Of a stretch of DNA of 61,644 nt, positions 44,594-54,232 are shown one piece after another. Position numbers and translations under genes: made by a program. Each line of letters opens with the position of its first letter. The stretch's first letter is position 1. Source of the stretch: Rhizobiales bacterium 64-17. Lineage in GTDB: Bacteria > Pseudomonadota > Alphaproteobacteria > Rhizobiales > Xanthobacteraceae. Location: assembly GCA_001899285.1 (NCBI GenBank), contig MKWA01000003.1, forward strand, positions 108,574 through 170,217, in the 5' to 3' direction. The notes under the pieces are model-generated. The model was not told where the DNA came from and did no database searches. It saw nothing but the letters and a program-made list of their open reading frames with translations.

Positions 44594-47536
44594 TCAGTTG
44601 CCGAGCAGCCGTCGTCCCCACCAGCCGCGCTTGGCTGGCGCGCCGTCGTCAGATGATGACCCGGCCGGCGATTCCGCGGCAGGCGCGGATGCCGATGGTT
44701 CGACCGGCGCTGGCATCACCGGCTGCGGCGCGGCAGCAGGCGTGCTGCTGCTGGCGGCGACCGGCGCGGGTTCGCGAATGGTCGAGCGGCGGCGCGGCGG
44801 TGCTTCCTTGGCGGCAGGCGCCGGTTCGGCCGCAACAGGCGCGGGCTCGGGAGCGGAGGGTGTGGCCGTTTCCGCCGCAGGTGACTCTGCCGGTTGTTCG
44901 GCGGGCGGCGGCAGCGGCGCCGACAGGAAGTCAGGCTGTTCCGGCATCGACGGATCGACCTGCTGTCGTTCGCCGGATGGGAGACCGTCACGGCGCTCGC
45001 GGTTGCGGCGGCCACCACGGCGCCCACGCCGGCGTCGGCGCTGGCTGTCGCGTTCGCCGTTCTGCTGGCCGTTTTCACCCTGAGCAGCGTCGTTGCCATC
45101 GGTCTCGTTGTCGCCGGCATCACCGGTGTCGTCGCTGGCCACGACCTCTTCGGCATGTCCTTCGGACTCATTGGCGGAGCGGGGAGCACCGTCCTCGCGA
45201 TCGCGGCCCCGGCTGCGGCGTCCACGCCGGCGGCGGCGACGACGGCCGCCGTCCTGCTGATCGTCGGCGCGGGCCTCGTCGCCATCCTGGTCGCCGCTCT
45301 CGTCACCCTCATCGGAGCGTCCGTCGGCTTCGTCCTCGGCAATCGCCTCGGCTTCCGCGTCGGCATATTCCGCGTCGAGCGCGACGTCTTCCTCGTCGAT
45401 CATCGGCGGCAGCGGCTCGGTGCGCGCCGCGATCGCCTTGGCATCCTCGATCGAATGCACCTGATCGCCACGGGTGATCTCGAACGACATCTGGCCGACG
45501 AAATCCTGATCGGCGTTGACGACGATGGCGATCTCGAAGCGGTCTTCCAGCGCGCGCAGATGCCCGCGCTTGTGGTTCAGCGCGTAGAGCGCGACTTCGG
45601 GACGGGTGCGGACCACCAGATTATGGGTCGCGCCCTTGATGAGTTGCTCCTCGAGCGCGCGCAGCAACTGCAGACAGACCGAGGAGACGGAGCGGACGTG
45701 ACCGGAGCCGCCGCAATACGGGCACTTCTCGGTCGAGCTTTCCAGCACCGAGGTGCGGATGCGCTGCCGCGACATTTCCAGCAGGCCGAAATGCGAGATG
45801 CGGCCGACCTGGATGCGGGCGCGGTCGTGCTTGAGCGCCTCCTTCATCCGGCGCTCGACGGTGCGGTTGTTGCGGCCTTCGTCCATGTCGATGAAGTCGA
45901 TGACGATCAGACCGGCGAGGTCGCGCAGCCGGAGCTGGCGCGCGACTTCATCCGCGGCTTCGAGATTGGTCTTGGTGGCGGTGTCCTCGATGTGATGCTC
46001 GCGCGTGGCGCGGCCCGAGTTCACGTCGATCGCCACCAGAGCCTCGGTCTGGTTGATGACGATGTAGCCGCCAGACTTGAGCTGCACCGTCGGCGAGAAC
46101 ATCGCGTCGAGCTGGCTCTCGATGCCGTAGCGGGTGAAGATCGGCTGGCTGTCGCGGTAGAGCTTCACGTTCCTGGCGTGGCTCGGCATGAGCATGCGCA
46201 TGAAGTCTTTGGCGTCGCGATAGCCGCGCTCGCCGGCGACGATCACCTCGTCGATGTCCTTGTTGTAGAGATCGCGGATCGACCGCTTGGTCAGCGAGCC
46301 TTCCTCGTAAACGAGGGTGGGCGCGGTCGAGTTGAGCGTCAGGTCGCGGACCTGCTCCCATACCCGCAGCAGATATTCGAAGTCGCGCTTGATCTCGGTC
46401 TTGGTGCGGTTCTGCCCGGCGGTGCGCAGGATGATGCCCATGCCCTCCGGCACCTGCAGGTCCTCGACCATCTCCTTCATGCGGCGACGGTCTTCCGCGC
46501 TGGTGATCTTGCGGCTGATGCCGCCGCCGCGCGCGGTATTCGGCATCAGCACCGAATAGCGGCCGGCCAACGAGAGATAGGTGGTGAGCGCCGCGCCCTT
46601 GGTGCCGCGCTCTTCCTTGACGACCTGCACCAGCATCACCTGCCGGCGCTTGATCACCTCCTGGATCTTGTATTCGCGGCGACGGTGACGCACGCGCGGC
46701 GCGGCGGCTTCTTCCATCGCGTCGGCGCCGCCGACGACCTCGACGTGCTCTTCCTCTTCTTCCTCGTCGTCGTCGCCCGCTTCTTCGTGGCTGGCATCTT
46801 CATGGCCGGTTTCGGCGTCGTGAAGCGTTTCGCCGGGCTGCGCGGTGACGTCGGCCGTGGTCTCATCCGGACCGGCCTCGGGGATCGTGTCGCCCGCCAG
46901 AACCTCGTCGGTCACAGGCGCGGGCTGTTCGGCGACCGGCGCGGCGTCAACCGCATGGTCCGCAGGGGCGGCGGTGTCGGTATGCGGCTCGAATGCCGGC
47001 GCCGCGTCATTCGTCTCGATCGCGACCTCGGAGGAGAACTCGTGGGTGGTCGCGCCGGCGTCTTGAACCGTGTCCTGCGTCGTCTCGGCGACAAAGGCAG
47101 CCTCGTCGCCGCCGAGGGGAGCAGCGGCGTTGTCGGCGATCGGCTCGCTGCGGCGGGTCGAATCGCCACGGCGGCGCGCGCCCCGGTCGCGATTGCGGCC
47201 GCGCCGGCGGTTCGATTTGCGCTCGTGCTCGTCTTCCTCGTCGCGATGCGCTCGCGCTTCGTCTTCGAGCAGCGCCTGCCGATCGGCGGTGGGGATTTGG
47301 TAGTAGTCGGGATGGATTTCCGAGAACGCCAGGAAGCCGTGGCGGTTGCCGCCATATTCGACGAAGGCGGCCTGCAGCGACGGCTCAACGCGCGTCACTT
47401 TGGCGAGATAGATATTGCCGCGAAGCTGTTTGCGGTTGGCGGACTCGTAATCGAATTCTTCGACCCGGTTACCGCGGAGAACAACGACCCGGGTTTCTTC
47501 CGGATGGGTCGCATCGACCAGCATCTTGTTGGGCAT
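44594..47536 (-). CDS. rne: Ribonuclease E/G
   Basis: Central endoribonuclease for mRNA decay and rRNA/tRNA processing. The 980-residue protein starts with MPNKMLVDATHPEETRV. Its S1 domain is split: GNIYLAKVTRVEPSLQAAFVEYG, then about 200 residues of charged insertion (Arg-rich then Glu/Asp/Ala-rich), then resumption before QEVIKRR-like sequence. The catalytic aspartates lie in AIDVNSG and VIDFIDMD, and the zinc link is CPYCGGSG. The last 250 residues are a disordered, acidic then Arg-rich, then Pro/Ala-rich degradosome scaffold ending WWGRRLLGN. A second ATG lies one codon upstream (47539). Confidence 0.97.
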   Translation of the reverse strand: MPNKMLVDATHPEETRVVVLRGNRVEEFDYESANRKQLRGNIYLAKVTRVEPSLQAAFVEYGGNRHGFLAFSEIHPDYYQIPTADRQALLEDEARAHRDEEDEHERKSNRRRGRNRDRGARRRGDSTRRSEPIADNAAAPLGGDEAAFVAETTQDTVQDAGATTHEFSSEVAIETNDAAPAFEPHTDTAAPADHAVDAAPVAEQPAPVTDEVLAGDTIPEAGPDETTADVTAQPGETLHDAETGHEDASHEEAGDDDEEEEEEHVEVVGGADAMEEAAAPRVRHRRREYKIQEVIKRRQVMLVQVVKEERGTKGAALTTYLSLAGRYSVLMPNTARGGGISRKITSAEDRRRMKEMVEDLQVPEGMGIILRTAGQNRTKTEIKRDFEYLLRVWEQVRDLTLNSTAPTLVYEEGSLTKRSIRDLYNKDIDEVIVAGERGYRDAKDFMRMLMPSHARNVKLYRDSQPIFTRYGIESQLDAMFSPTVQLKSGGYIVINQTEALVAIDVNSGRATREHHIEDTATKTNLEAADEVARQLRLRDLAGLIVIDFIDMDEGRNNRTVERRMKEALKHDRARIQVGRISHFGLLEMSRQRIRTSVLESSTEKCPYCGGSGHVRSVSSVCLQLLRALEEQLIKGATHNLVVRTRPEVALYALNHKRGHLRALEDRFEIAIVVNADQDFVGQMSFEITRGDQVHSIEDAKAIAARTEPLPPMIDEEDVALDAEYADAEAEAIAEDEADGRSDEGDESGDQDGDEARADDQQDGGRRRRRRRGRRSRGRDREDGAPRSANESEGHAEEVVASDDTGDAGDNETDGNDAAQGENGQQNGERDSQRRRRRGRRGGRRNRERRDGLPSGERQQVDPSMPEQPDFLSAPLPPPAEQPAESPAAETATPSAPEPAPVAAEPAPAAKEAPPRRRSTIREPAPVAASSSTPAAAPQPVMPAPVEPSASAPAAESPAGSSSDDGAPAKRGWWGRRLLGN

Positions 47537-48176
47537 CATAAAGTCTCACTGGGAAGGCCCGGCGTGCGCGCGCGTGATCGCGGCGGGGGCGGGCGGTCCG
47601 ATGGGTGTGGAAGGGAAGCGCGTTGCGCTGACCGGCCGATGCAAGCGGAAACGCAGCCAGGCGCGGCGAAACCGACGCGCGGAGCGGCACGAAACCGTCT
47701 TGTCGACCGTTTTGGGCGGAGAAAAATGCTGGCAATGAGCATTGCAGCATGAATTTGCGACCTTCAGCGCGTCCGGCACCGCGCCAGAAAGGGCGATACC
47801 GCGGTTGTCGCTCACGATTCTCAACGCGGGGAGGTCTTGAGCGACTAAAGGGCTCGCAAGCCCGAAGGCGTCGTGACCAGCGTCAATCCGGGTGTCCTTA
47901 CAAGGGGCATCGGCCGCGAACCCGAGGAAATCCCGCCGCCTCATTCGAGGAGGGCGCGGTCCTGGGAAAAAGCCGGAAAGCCCGAACGCGGTACCACCGG
48001 AACAGTCAAACCGTCAGCAGACCCTACATACGGCCAAGCCCCCCCAATAGCAATGGTCCAACGCCCCGGCCGTCGGCCGGGGGGCCTTAAGGCCCGGAGG
48101 CGACCGTAGCCGCCGGGCCACACCGGCCGCAGAACCCGGAGGGCCGGTCAAGTTCCGTTAACCAGCCGGGGCTCTA
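47537..48176. other. 640-nt intergenic region between divergent rne and amidase genes
   Basis: No convincing gene. It contains the rne leader and promoters for both directions. Two structures stand out near the amidase side: CCCCGGCC-GTC-GGCCGGGG (48064-48082) and GGGCC-TTAA-GGCCC directly after it. A long rne leader is expected from other bacteria, where it mediates autoregulation, but I cannot identify that structure here. Confidence 0.45.
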
Positions 48177-49469
48177 ATGCGATATGACGGCGCAGCAGGG
48201 GGCGGATTCGTGGCTCATCGCGTGCGCAAAATCCCGATTTTGGCCGCCGGGGCGCTGTTTGGCGCCCTGATCGCCCTGTTTTCGCCCGCTCTGGCCGGGG
48301 AAACGGCGCGTGCGGCCAATGTCGCTACCAACGTGCCCACCGCGACTGATGTCCGGCTGGCCGGCGACGACCGCCAGACCCGCCTGATCATCGACCTCAC
48401 CGACAAGGTCGACCTCTCTGTCTTTACTCTGGCATCGCCATACCGGGTGGTCGTCGACCTGCCGCAGGTTGCTTTCCGGCTTCCGGCCAAGGCCGGCGAC
48501 ACCGGCCGGGGGCTGGTCAAGGCGTTCCGCTACGGCCTCGTCATGCAGGGCGGGGCGCGGGTCGTGATCGACACCAAGGGGCCGGTCCGCGTGGACAAGG
48601 CTTTCGTGCTGCCGGCGGCCGAGGGTGTGCCGGCGCGGATGGTGCTCGATCTGATCGCGACCGACCGCGATGCTTTCATGCGCGACCTCGCGCTGGCCAA
48701 TCGGCAGCGCGCCGAGCAGCGCCGAGCCGATCCGCCGCCAGCGACCATCCGCAGCGCCGGCGATCCCCGGCCGCTGGTCGTCATCGACCCCGGCCATGGC
48801 GGCATCGACACCGGCACCAAGGCGGGCGCCGTGGTCGAAAAATCGATCGTGCTCGACTTCGCCACCATGCTGCGCGACCGCATGGAAAAGAGCGGCAAAT
48901 ACCGGGTCGCCATGACCCGCACCGACGACACCTTCATCCCGCTGGCCGGACGCGTGAAGTTCGCGCGGCAGCGTCAGGCGGCGCTGTTCATTTCCATCCA
49001 CGCCGACGCGCTGCCCAAGGGCGAGGGCGAGGCGGAAGGCGCCACGGTCTATACGCTTTCGGAAAAAGCCTCCGACGCCCAGGCGGCGCGGCTGGCCGAG
49101 GCGGAAAACCGCGCCGACGTGATCTCCGGCGTCGATCTCGCGGCCGAACCCAACGACGTCGCCGATATCCTGATCGACCTGACCCAGCGCGAGACCAAGG
49201 CATTCTCGGCCAAGTTCGCGTCCGCGCTGGTCAACGACATGAAGCGGGTCGCGCGGATGCACAAACACCCGCTGAAGTCGGCCGGCTTCCGTGTCCTGCT
49301 GGCGCCGGACGTCCCCTCGGTGCTGCTCGAACTCGGCTATGTCTCGACCAAGGATGACCTCAAGCAACTGATGTCGGATGCCTGGCGCGCTCGCACCGCT
49401 GATTCCATCGTTCAGGCGGTCGATTCGTTCTTCGCGACCCGGCTGGCGGGCGCGAACGGCGGCAATTAA
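48177..49469 (+). CDS. N-acetylmuramoyl-L-alanine amidase with AMIN domain (AmiC-like)
   Basis: Splits septal peptidoglycan by removing stem peptides. The 430-residue protein has a signal sequence (about 20-45), an AMIN targeting domain at about 50-160 (RLIIDLTDKVDLSVFTL, YRVVVDLPQ), and an amidase_3 catalytic domain with zinc ligands in IDPGHGGIDTG, VEKSIVL and SIHADA, plus the catalytic Glu in LLELGYVS. PBP1A follows in the same direction 189 nt downstream. Confidence 0.95.
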   Translation: MRYDGAAGGGFVAHRVRKIPILAAGALFGALIALFSPALAGETARAANVATNVPTATDVRLAGDDRQTRLIIDLTDKVDLSVFTLASPYRVVVDLPQVAFRLPAKAGDTGRGLVKAFRYGLVMQGGARVVIDTKGPVRVDKAFVLPAAEGVPARMVLDLIATDRDAFMRDLALANRQRAEQRRADPPPATIRSAGDPRPLVVIDPGHGGIDTGTKAGAVVEKSIVLDFATMLRDRMEKSGKYRVAMTRTDDTFIPLAGRVKFARQRQAALFISIHADALPKGEGEAEGATVYTLSEKASDAQAARLAEAENRADVISGVDLAAEPNDVADILIDLTQRETKAFSAKFASALVNDMKRVARMHKHPLKSAGFRVLLAPDVPSVLLELGYVSTKDDLKQLMSDAWRARTADSIVQAVDSFFATRLAGANGGN

Positions 49470-49658
49470 CGGAGCGGATGCGGTGGACCGGCCTCAGTTT
49501 CAACATAAAACGGCAGGCATATCCTGCGGCAGAGCCGGTGGGATAATGGCGGGCCGGATGATCGCTGACCGGATGAAGGAGCGGGTGTCGCTGCCGCTGC
49601 GCTGCTCTCTGCCACGAAACCCGAGCCACTGAACCCGGACGAACGGCCGGACCACTGA

Positions 49659-52127
49659 ATGAAACTCGTCTTCCGCTTTCTGGGCTTCCTGTTCGCCGCC
49701 GGGACGATCCTGTTCGTCGTCGGCGTGGCCGCGACGGCCGGCCTCCTGTGGCACTATTCCAAAGACTTGCCGGACTATTCGCAGCTCCAGGACTACGAGC
49801 CGCCGGTGATGACGCGCGTGCATGCGGCCGATGGCTCGCTGCTCGCCGAATATGCGCGTGAGCGCCGGCTCTATCTGCCGATCCAGGCGGTGCCGAAGCT
49901 GGTGATCAACGCGTTCGTGTCGGCGGAAGACAAGAACTTCTATGAGCACGGCGGTCTCGACTTCGGCGGCATCGCTCGCGCCGGTCTCCTGTATGTGCAG
50001 AACATGGGGTCGAGCCGGCGCCCGCAGGGCGCCTCGACCATCACTCAGCAGGTCGCGAAGAACTTCCTGCTGACCAACGAGGTGTCGTTCACGCGCAAGA
50101 TCAAGGAGGCGCTGCTGGCGCTCAAGATCGAGCGCACCTACAGCAAGGACAAGATCCTCGAACTGTATCTGAACGAAATCTATCTCGGCTTCAGCGCCTA
50201 CGGAATCGCCGCTGCATCGCTTCTGTATTTCGACAAGTCAGTGCACGAACTGACGATCGCGGAAGCCGCTTATCTCGCCGCGCTGCCCAAGGCGCCGAGC
50301 CTGCTCAATCCGTTCCGCGCCCGCGAGCGTGCTATTGAGCGGCGTAATTACGTCATCGACCGCATGCGCGAGGACGGCAAGATCACCGCCGCCGACGCCG
50401 AGAAGGCGAAGAAGTCGCCGCTCGATGTGACCGTGCGTGGCACCGGCGCGCATATCTTCGCCGCCGAATATTTCGCCGAGGAAGTGCGCCGCGAGATCAA
50501 CGAGCGCTACGGCGAGAAGAAGCTTTACGAGGGCGGTCTCTCGGTCCGCACCACGCTCGATCCGAAGCTGCAACAACTGGCGCGGCAGGTGCTGGTCAAT
50601 GGCTTCGTCAATTTCGACGAGAAGGACGGTTATCGCGGTCCGGTCAGCAAGATCGACATCGGCGGCGACTGGGGCGTGAAGCTCGCCGACGTGCGCGCGC
50701 TCAACGACGTGCAGTGGAAGCTCGCGGTGGTGCTCGAGGTCAATGACCAGACCGCGCGCATCGGCATCCAGCCGCCGCGCGAGCCGGGTGGCGGCGTCAG
50801 CAAGGCGCGCGACATCGGTCTCATTTCCGTCGATGGTGTGAAATGGGCCAAGGCCAAGGAAGGTCCGCAGCGCGGCAAGGCGATCACCAAGGTGACGCAG
50901 GTGCTCAATCCGGGCGACGTGATCTATGTCGAGCCGATGAAGCAAGAGGGCCAGTTCCGCATGCGACAGGTGCCGGAAGTCTCGGGCGCAATCGTCGCCA
51001 TGGACCCGAACACCGGCCGCGTGCTCGCCATGGTCGGCGGCTTCTCGTTCGATCAGAGCCAGTTCAATCGCGCGACGCAGGCGCTGCGCCAGCCGGGTTC
51101 GTCATTCAAGCCGTTCGTCTACGCCGCCGCGCTCGACAACGGCTATACGCCGTCCACGCAGGTGCTCGACGCACCGCTCGAGATTGATCAGGGCGCCGGG
51201 CAGGGCGTGTGGGCGCCGCAGAACTACGAAGGCAAGTTCTATGGTCCTTCGACCTTGCGGTTCGGCATCGAGCATTCGCGCAACGTGATGACCGTGCGGC
51301 TCGCGCAAGATATCGGCATGCCGATGGTCGCCGAATACGCCAAGCGGTTCGGCATCTATGACGATCTGCCGCCGTATCTGTCGTTCGCGCTCGGCGCCGG
51401 CGAAACCACGCTGCTGCGCATGGTGTCGGGCTATGCCATGCTCGACAACGGCGGACGCCGCGTGAAGCCGACGCTGGTCGATCGCATCCAGGATCGCTAC
51501 GGCCACACCGTCTACAAGCACGACGAGCGCGAGTGCCGCGGCTGCGACGCCGACAAGTGGGCGAACCAGCCGGAGCCGTCGCTGGTGGATCGGCGCGAGC
51601 AGGTGCTCGATCCGATGACCGCGTATCAGATGACGTCGATGATGGAAGGCGTCGTGCAGCGCGGCACCGCGACGATCCTGCGCGAGGTCGGCAAGCCGGT
51701 CGCCGGCAAGACCGGCACCACCAACGACGAAAAGGATGCGTGGTTCATCGGCTATACGCCGGACATCGTCGTCGGCGTCTATATGGGTTACGACAAGCCG
51801 CGCCATCTCGGCCGTGGCGCAACCGGCGGCCATCTCGCGGCGCCGATCGTCAAGGACTTCCTCAAGACCGCGCTCGCCGACAAGCCGTCGATGCCGTTCC
51901 GCGTGCCGGCCGGCATCAAGCTGATCCGCGTCGATGCCAAGACCGGCATGCGCGCCGGTCCGGAAACGGCGAAGGCGATCCTCGAAGCGTTCAAGCCCGG
52001 CACCGCGCCGCCCGACAACTATTCGGTGGTCGGCTATGGGGACGGCACCGGCGCGCCGGGCGGTGGGGGCTATATCCCGCCTGATGCCGACCGGGCGATC
52101 CGCTCCGGCACCGGCGGTCTCTACTGA
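49659..52127 (+). CDS. mrcA: Penicillin-binding protein 1A (bifunctional transglycosylase/transpeptidase)
   Basis: Polymerises glycan strands and cross-links peptides. The 822-residue protein has one N-terminal membrane helix, a family 51 glycosyltransferase domain (AEDKNFYEHGG, GASTITQQVAKN), an OB-like insertion characteristic of 1A proteins, and the transpeptidase domain with SSFKPF (SxxK near 483), HSRN (SxN) and GKTGTTND (KTG). A terminator follows at 52146-52179. Confidence 0.97.
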   Translation: MKLVFRFLGFLFAAGTILFVVGVAATAGLLWHYSKDLPDYSQLQDYEPPVMTRVHAADGSLLAEYARERRLYLPIQAVPKLVINAFVSAEDKNFYEHGGLDFGGIARAGLLYVQNMGSSRRPQGASTITQQVAKNFLLTNEVSFTRKIKEALLALKIERTYSKDKILELYLNEIYLGFSAYGIAAASLLYFDKSVHELTIAEAAYLAALPKAPSLLNPFRARERAIERRNYVIDRMREDGKITAADAEKAKKSPLDVTVRGTGAHIFAAEYFAEEVRREINERYGEKKLYEGGLSVRTTLDPKLQQLARQVLVNGFVNFDEKDGYRGPVSKIDIGGDWGVKLADVRALNDVQWKLAVVLEVNDQTARIGIQPPREPGGGVSKARDIGLISVDGVKWAKAKEGPQRGKAITKVTQVLNPGDVIYVEPMKQEGQFRMRQVPEVSGAIVAMDPNTGRVLAMVGGFSFDQSQFNRATQALRQPGSSFKPFVYAAALDNGYTPSTQVLDAPLEIDQGAGQGVWAPQNYEGKFYGPSTLRFGIEHSRNVMTVRLAQDIGMPMVAEYAKRFGIYDDLPPYLSFALGAGETTLLRMVSGYAMLDNGGRRVKPTLVDRIQDRYGHTVYKHDERECRGCDADKWANQPEPSLVDRREQVLDPMTAYQMTSMMEGVVQRGTATILREVGKPVAGKTGTTNDEKDAWFIGYTPDIVVGVYMGYDKPRHLGRGATGGHLAAPIVKDFLKTALADKPSMPFRVPAGIKLIRVDAKTGMRAGPETAKAILEAFKPGTAPPDNYSVVGYGDGTGAPGGGGYIPPDADRAIRSGTGGLY

Positions 52128-52145
52128 TCCATTTTTTGAGTTGGC

Positions 52146-52179
52146 TCCCGGCCTTGCGCGAAGCGAGGCCGGGATTTTT
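52146..52179 (+). terminator. Rho-independent terminator of the PBP1A gene
   Basis: TCCCGGCCT and AGGCCGGGA form a perfect 9-bp stem with an 11-nt loop, followed by TTTTT, starting 19 nt after the stop codon. Confidence 0.85.
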
Positions 52180-52200
52180 CATGCCGTGCTGTGAGCGGTT

Positions 52201-52728
52201 CTAGTCCGCCTCGTCCTTGCAGCGGATCAGCCACGGCGTCCGCGCGCCATTAGCGGTGACGGCGCCGTTCTTCACCAGTTCCTTGCCGTCGGCGAGGCGG
52301 TTGGTGAGGGTGCGCACGCGCAGGCGCTCGCGGTCCACCACCATGGTCAGTTGCTGGCGGATGCCGCTGTTCAGTTCGATCGACAGCATCAACTGGTTCT
52401 CGCCGTCCTGTCGCGCGTCGAGGATGCGATAGATGTTGTCGGCGAGGCCGGCGCCGAGGCTTTCGCTGAAGCCGGGCTCGCCAGCCGCCGACACATAGGC
52501 GGTGCGGAACACATTCTGGGGGCCGGGCGGCTCGTCGCAGCGCACGGCCCACGTGCCGAAAAATCCGAGCGGTTCCAGAATCGCCACCGTCTCCGCCGAT
52601 GTCGCGGCCAAGGCCGAGGTGATGACCGGCGTGATGGCGGCGGGCGGAACGCAGGCGGCGAAGAGGGCGAGGGCCGGGATAGCGGAAACAGCCGCGCGAC
52701 GGGCGGCTGCCTTGAACTGAGAACGCAT
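52201..52728 (-). CDS. Exported protein of unknown function
   Basis: A 175-residue protein with an N-terminal signal (about residues 1-25); the ALFAAC sequence near residue 26 looks like a weak lipobox, so it could be a lipoprotein. The mature part contains GFFGTWAVRCDEPPGPQN and ends TPWLIRCKDEAD, with two further cysteines that may pair. I do not recognise a named family. It lies between PBP1A (convergent) and prfB (divergent). Confidence 0.8.
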   Translation of the reverse strand: MRSQFKAAARRAAVSAIPALALFAACVPPAAITPVITSALAATSAETVAILEPLGFFGTWAVRCDEPPGPQNVFRTAYVSAAGEPGFSESLGAGLADNIYRILDARQDGENQLMLSIELNSGIRQQLTMVVDRERLRVRTLTNRLADGKELVKNGAVTANGARTPWLIRCKDEAD

Positions 52729-52878
52729 GCGAAGTCCGTTGATAACGCGCGACGATCATAGGGCGGCTTTGTGCGCGAACAAGCACGCGATTGTGGCTAC
52801 CCAAGGTTTTCATCCGGAACGGCATTCCGACCGTTGCGAACCGCGCCGCAAGCGGCTACATGCAGCACTCTTAATTCG

Positions 52879-52923
52879 GCATGATCCTGTCCGAAAACCG
52901 GTTGCCACTTTTCGGGATCATGC
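52879..52923. repeat. REP-like palindromic element, copy C, in the prfB leader
   Basis: GCATGATCC and GGATCATGC arms around CCGAAAACCGG and CCACTTTTCGG. The same element as copies A and B, but 4 nt shorter, and placed 14 nt upstream of the prfB start codon rather than between convergent genes. Confidence 0.75.
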
Positions 52924-52937
52924 TTCAAAGGTTGGAC

Positions 52938-54069
52938 ATGCGCGCGGAAACCATCAGACTTGTCGATGATATCAAGCAGTCGATTGAACTGCTGAGGAGG
53001 CATCTTTGACGTCGATGTCGCCCAACAACGTCTAGCCGAACTCAATAAAGAATCCGAAGACCCCGCGCTGTGGAACGATCCGCAGCGGGCACAGAAGCTG
53101 ATGCGCGAGCGCGATGCGCTCGAGGATCAGCTCGGCTCGATCGGCCGCATCGAGCGCGAGCTTGACGATCACCTGACCATGATCGAACTCGCCGAAAGCG
53201 AGAACGACGCCAAGGTCGTCGGTGAGAGCGAGGAAGCCCTCAAGGCCATGCTCGCAGACGTGAAGCGCCGCGAGATCGAGGCCTTGCTGTCGGGCGAGGC
53301 GGACGGCAACGACACGTTCCTCGAAGTCCATGCCGGCGCCGGCGGCACTGAGAGCCAGGACTGGGCCTCGCTGCTGCTGCGCATGTATACGCGCTGGGCC
53401 GAGCAGCACGGCTACAAGATCGAATATCTCGAAGAGACCTCGGGCGAAGAAGCGGGCATCAAGTCTGCGACGATCCAGATCAAGGGCCGCAACGCCTATG
53501 GCTGGCTCAAGAGCGAGCACGGCGTGCACCGCCTCGTGCGCATCTCGCCGTTCGACGCGAACGCGCGGCGGCATACATCGTTTGCCAGCGTCGACATCTA
53601 CCCGGTGGTTGACGACCGCATCAAGATCGAGATCAACGAAGCCGATGTGCGCACCGACACGATGCGTTCCGGCGGCGCCGGCGGCCAGCACGTCAACAAA
53701 ACCGAATCCGCGGTGCGCCTGACGCATATCCCGACCGGCATCGCGGTGGTGTGCCAGGCCGAGAAGTCGCAGCACAAGAACCGCGCCACGGCGTGGGATA
53801 TGCTGCGCGCGCGCCTCTATGAAATGGAATTGAAGAAGCGCGAGGAGGCGGCAGCCGCCGCGCAGGCCGCCAAGACCGATATCGGCTGGGGCCACCAGAT
53901 CCGCTCTTACGTGCTGCAGCCGTATCAGATGGTGAAGGATCTGCGCACCGGCGTGCAGACATCGAACACCGGCGGCGTGCTCGACGGCGATCTCGACGAG
54001 TTCATGCAGGCAGCACTGGCGCAGAAGGCGTTCGGCACCGGGCCTGAGAGCGTCGAGGACGTGGATTAG
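52938..54069 (+). CDS. prfB: Peptide chain release factor 2, made by +1 frameshift
   Basis: Releases proteins at UGA and UAA. Translation from ATG 52938 reads 23 codons and meets TGA at 53007-53009; a +1 shift at CTT continues in the frame that runs to 54069, giving 376 residues. That frame carries the SPF anticodon-like tripeptide (RISPFDAN) and the GGQ catalytic motif ([10 protein letters not shown]). The N-terminus before the shift ([18 protein letters not shown]) matches normal RF2. The first ATG after the shift, 53101, would give a protein missing about 54 residues. Confidence 0.96.
52995..53010 (+). promoter_or_regulatory. Programmed +1 frameshift site of prfB
   Basis: AGGAGG (52995-53000), a 3-nt spacer, then CTTTGAC (53004-53010). 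This is the classic RF2 arrangement: an internal Shine-Dalgarno at fixed distance, slippery CTT, in-frame TGA and a following C. Low RF2 lengthens the pause at UGA and favours the shift, giving autoregulation. Confidence 0.95.
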
Positions 54070-54086
54070 CTGCTTTTGATCCGCTT

Positions 54087-54211
54087 CATCCTGAGGAGGC
54101 ACGCCGAAGCTCGTAGAGCGAAGGCGGGCCGTCTCGAAGGGCGAGGCGGCCACCGAGTGCGCGCCCCATGGTTCGAGACGCGCCGCTGATGCGGCGCTCC
54201 TCACCATGAGG
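54087..54211. repeat. Long imperfect palindromic intergenic repeat
   Basis: Begins CATCCTGAGGAGGC and ends GCGCTCCTCACCATGAGG, with TCTCGAAGG and GGTTCGAGACGCGCC inside. This pattern is that of a dispersed repeat frequent in Bradyrhizobium and relatives. It fills the gap between the convergent prfB and carbamoyltransferase genes and may terminate both. Confidence 0.75.
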
Positions 54212-54232
54212 CTACGGAAAAATAAAATGCGG

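Noticed and set aside
47540-48176. Small protein genes between rne and the amidase gene
   Set aside because: Short frames exist on both strands, but none has a ribosome binding site plus protein-like sequence.
53007-53009. TGA as a disabling mutation making prfB a pseudogene
   Set aside because: The surrounding AGGAGG-3 nt-CTTTGAC context is the conserved programmed frameshift signal.
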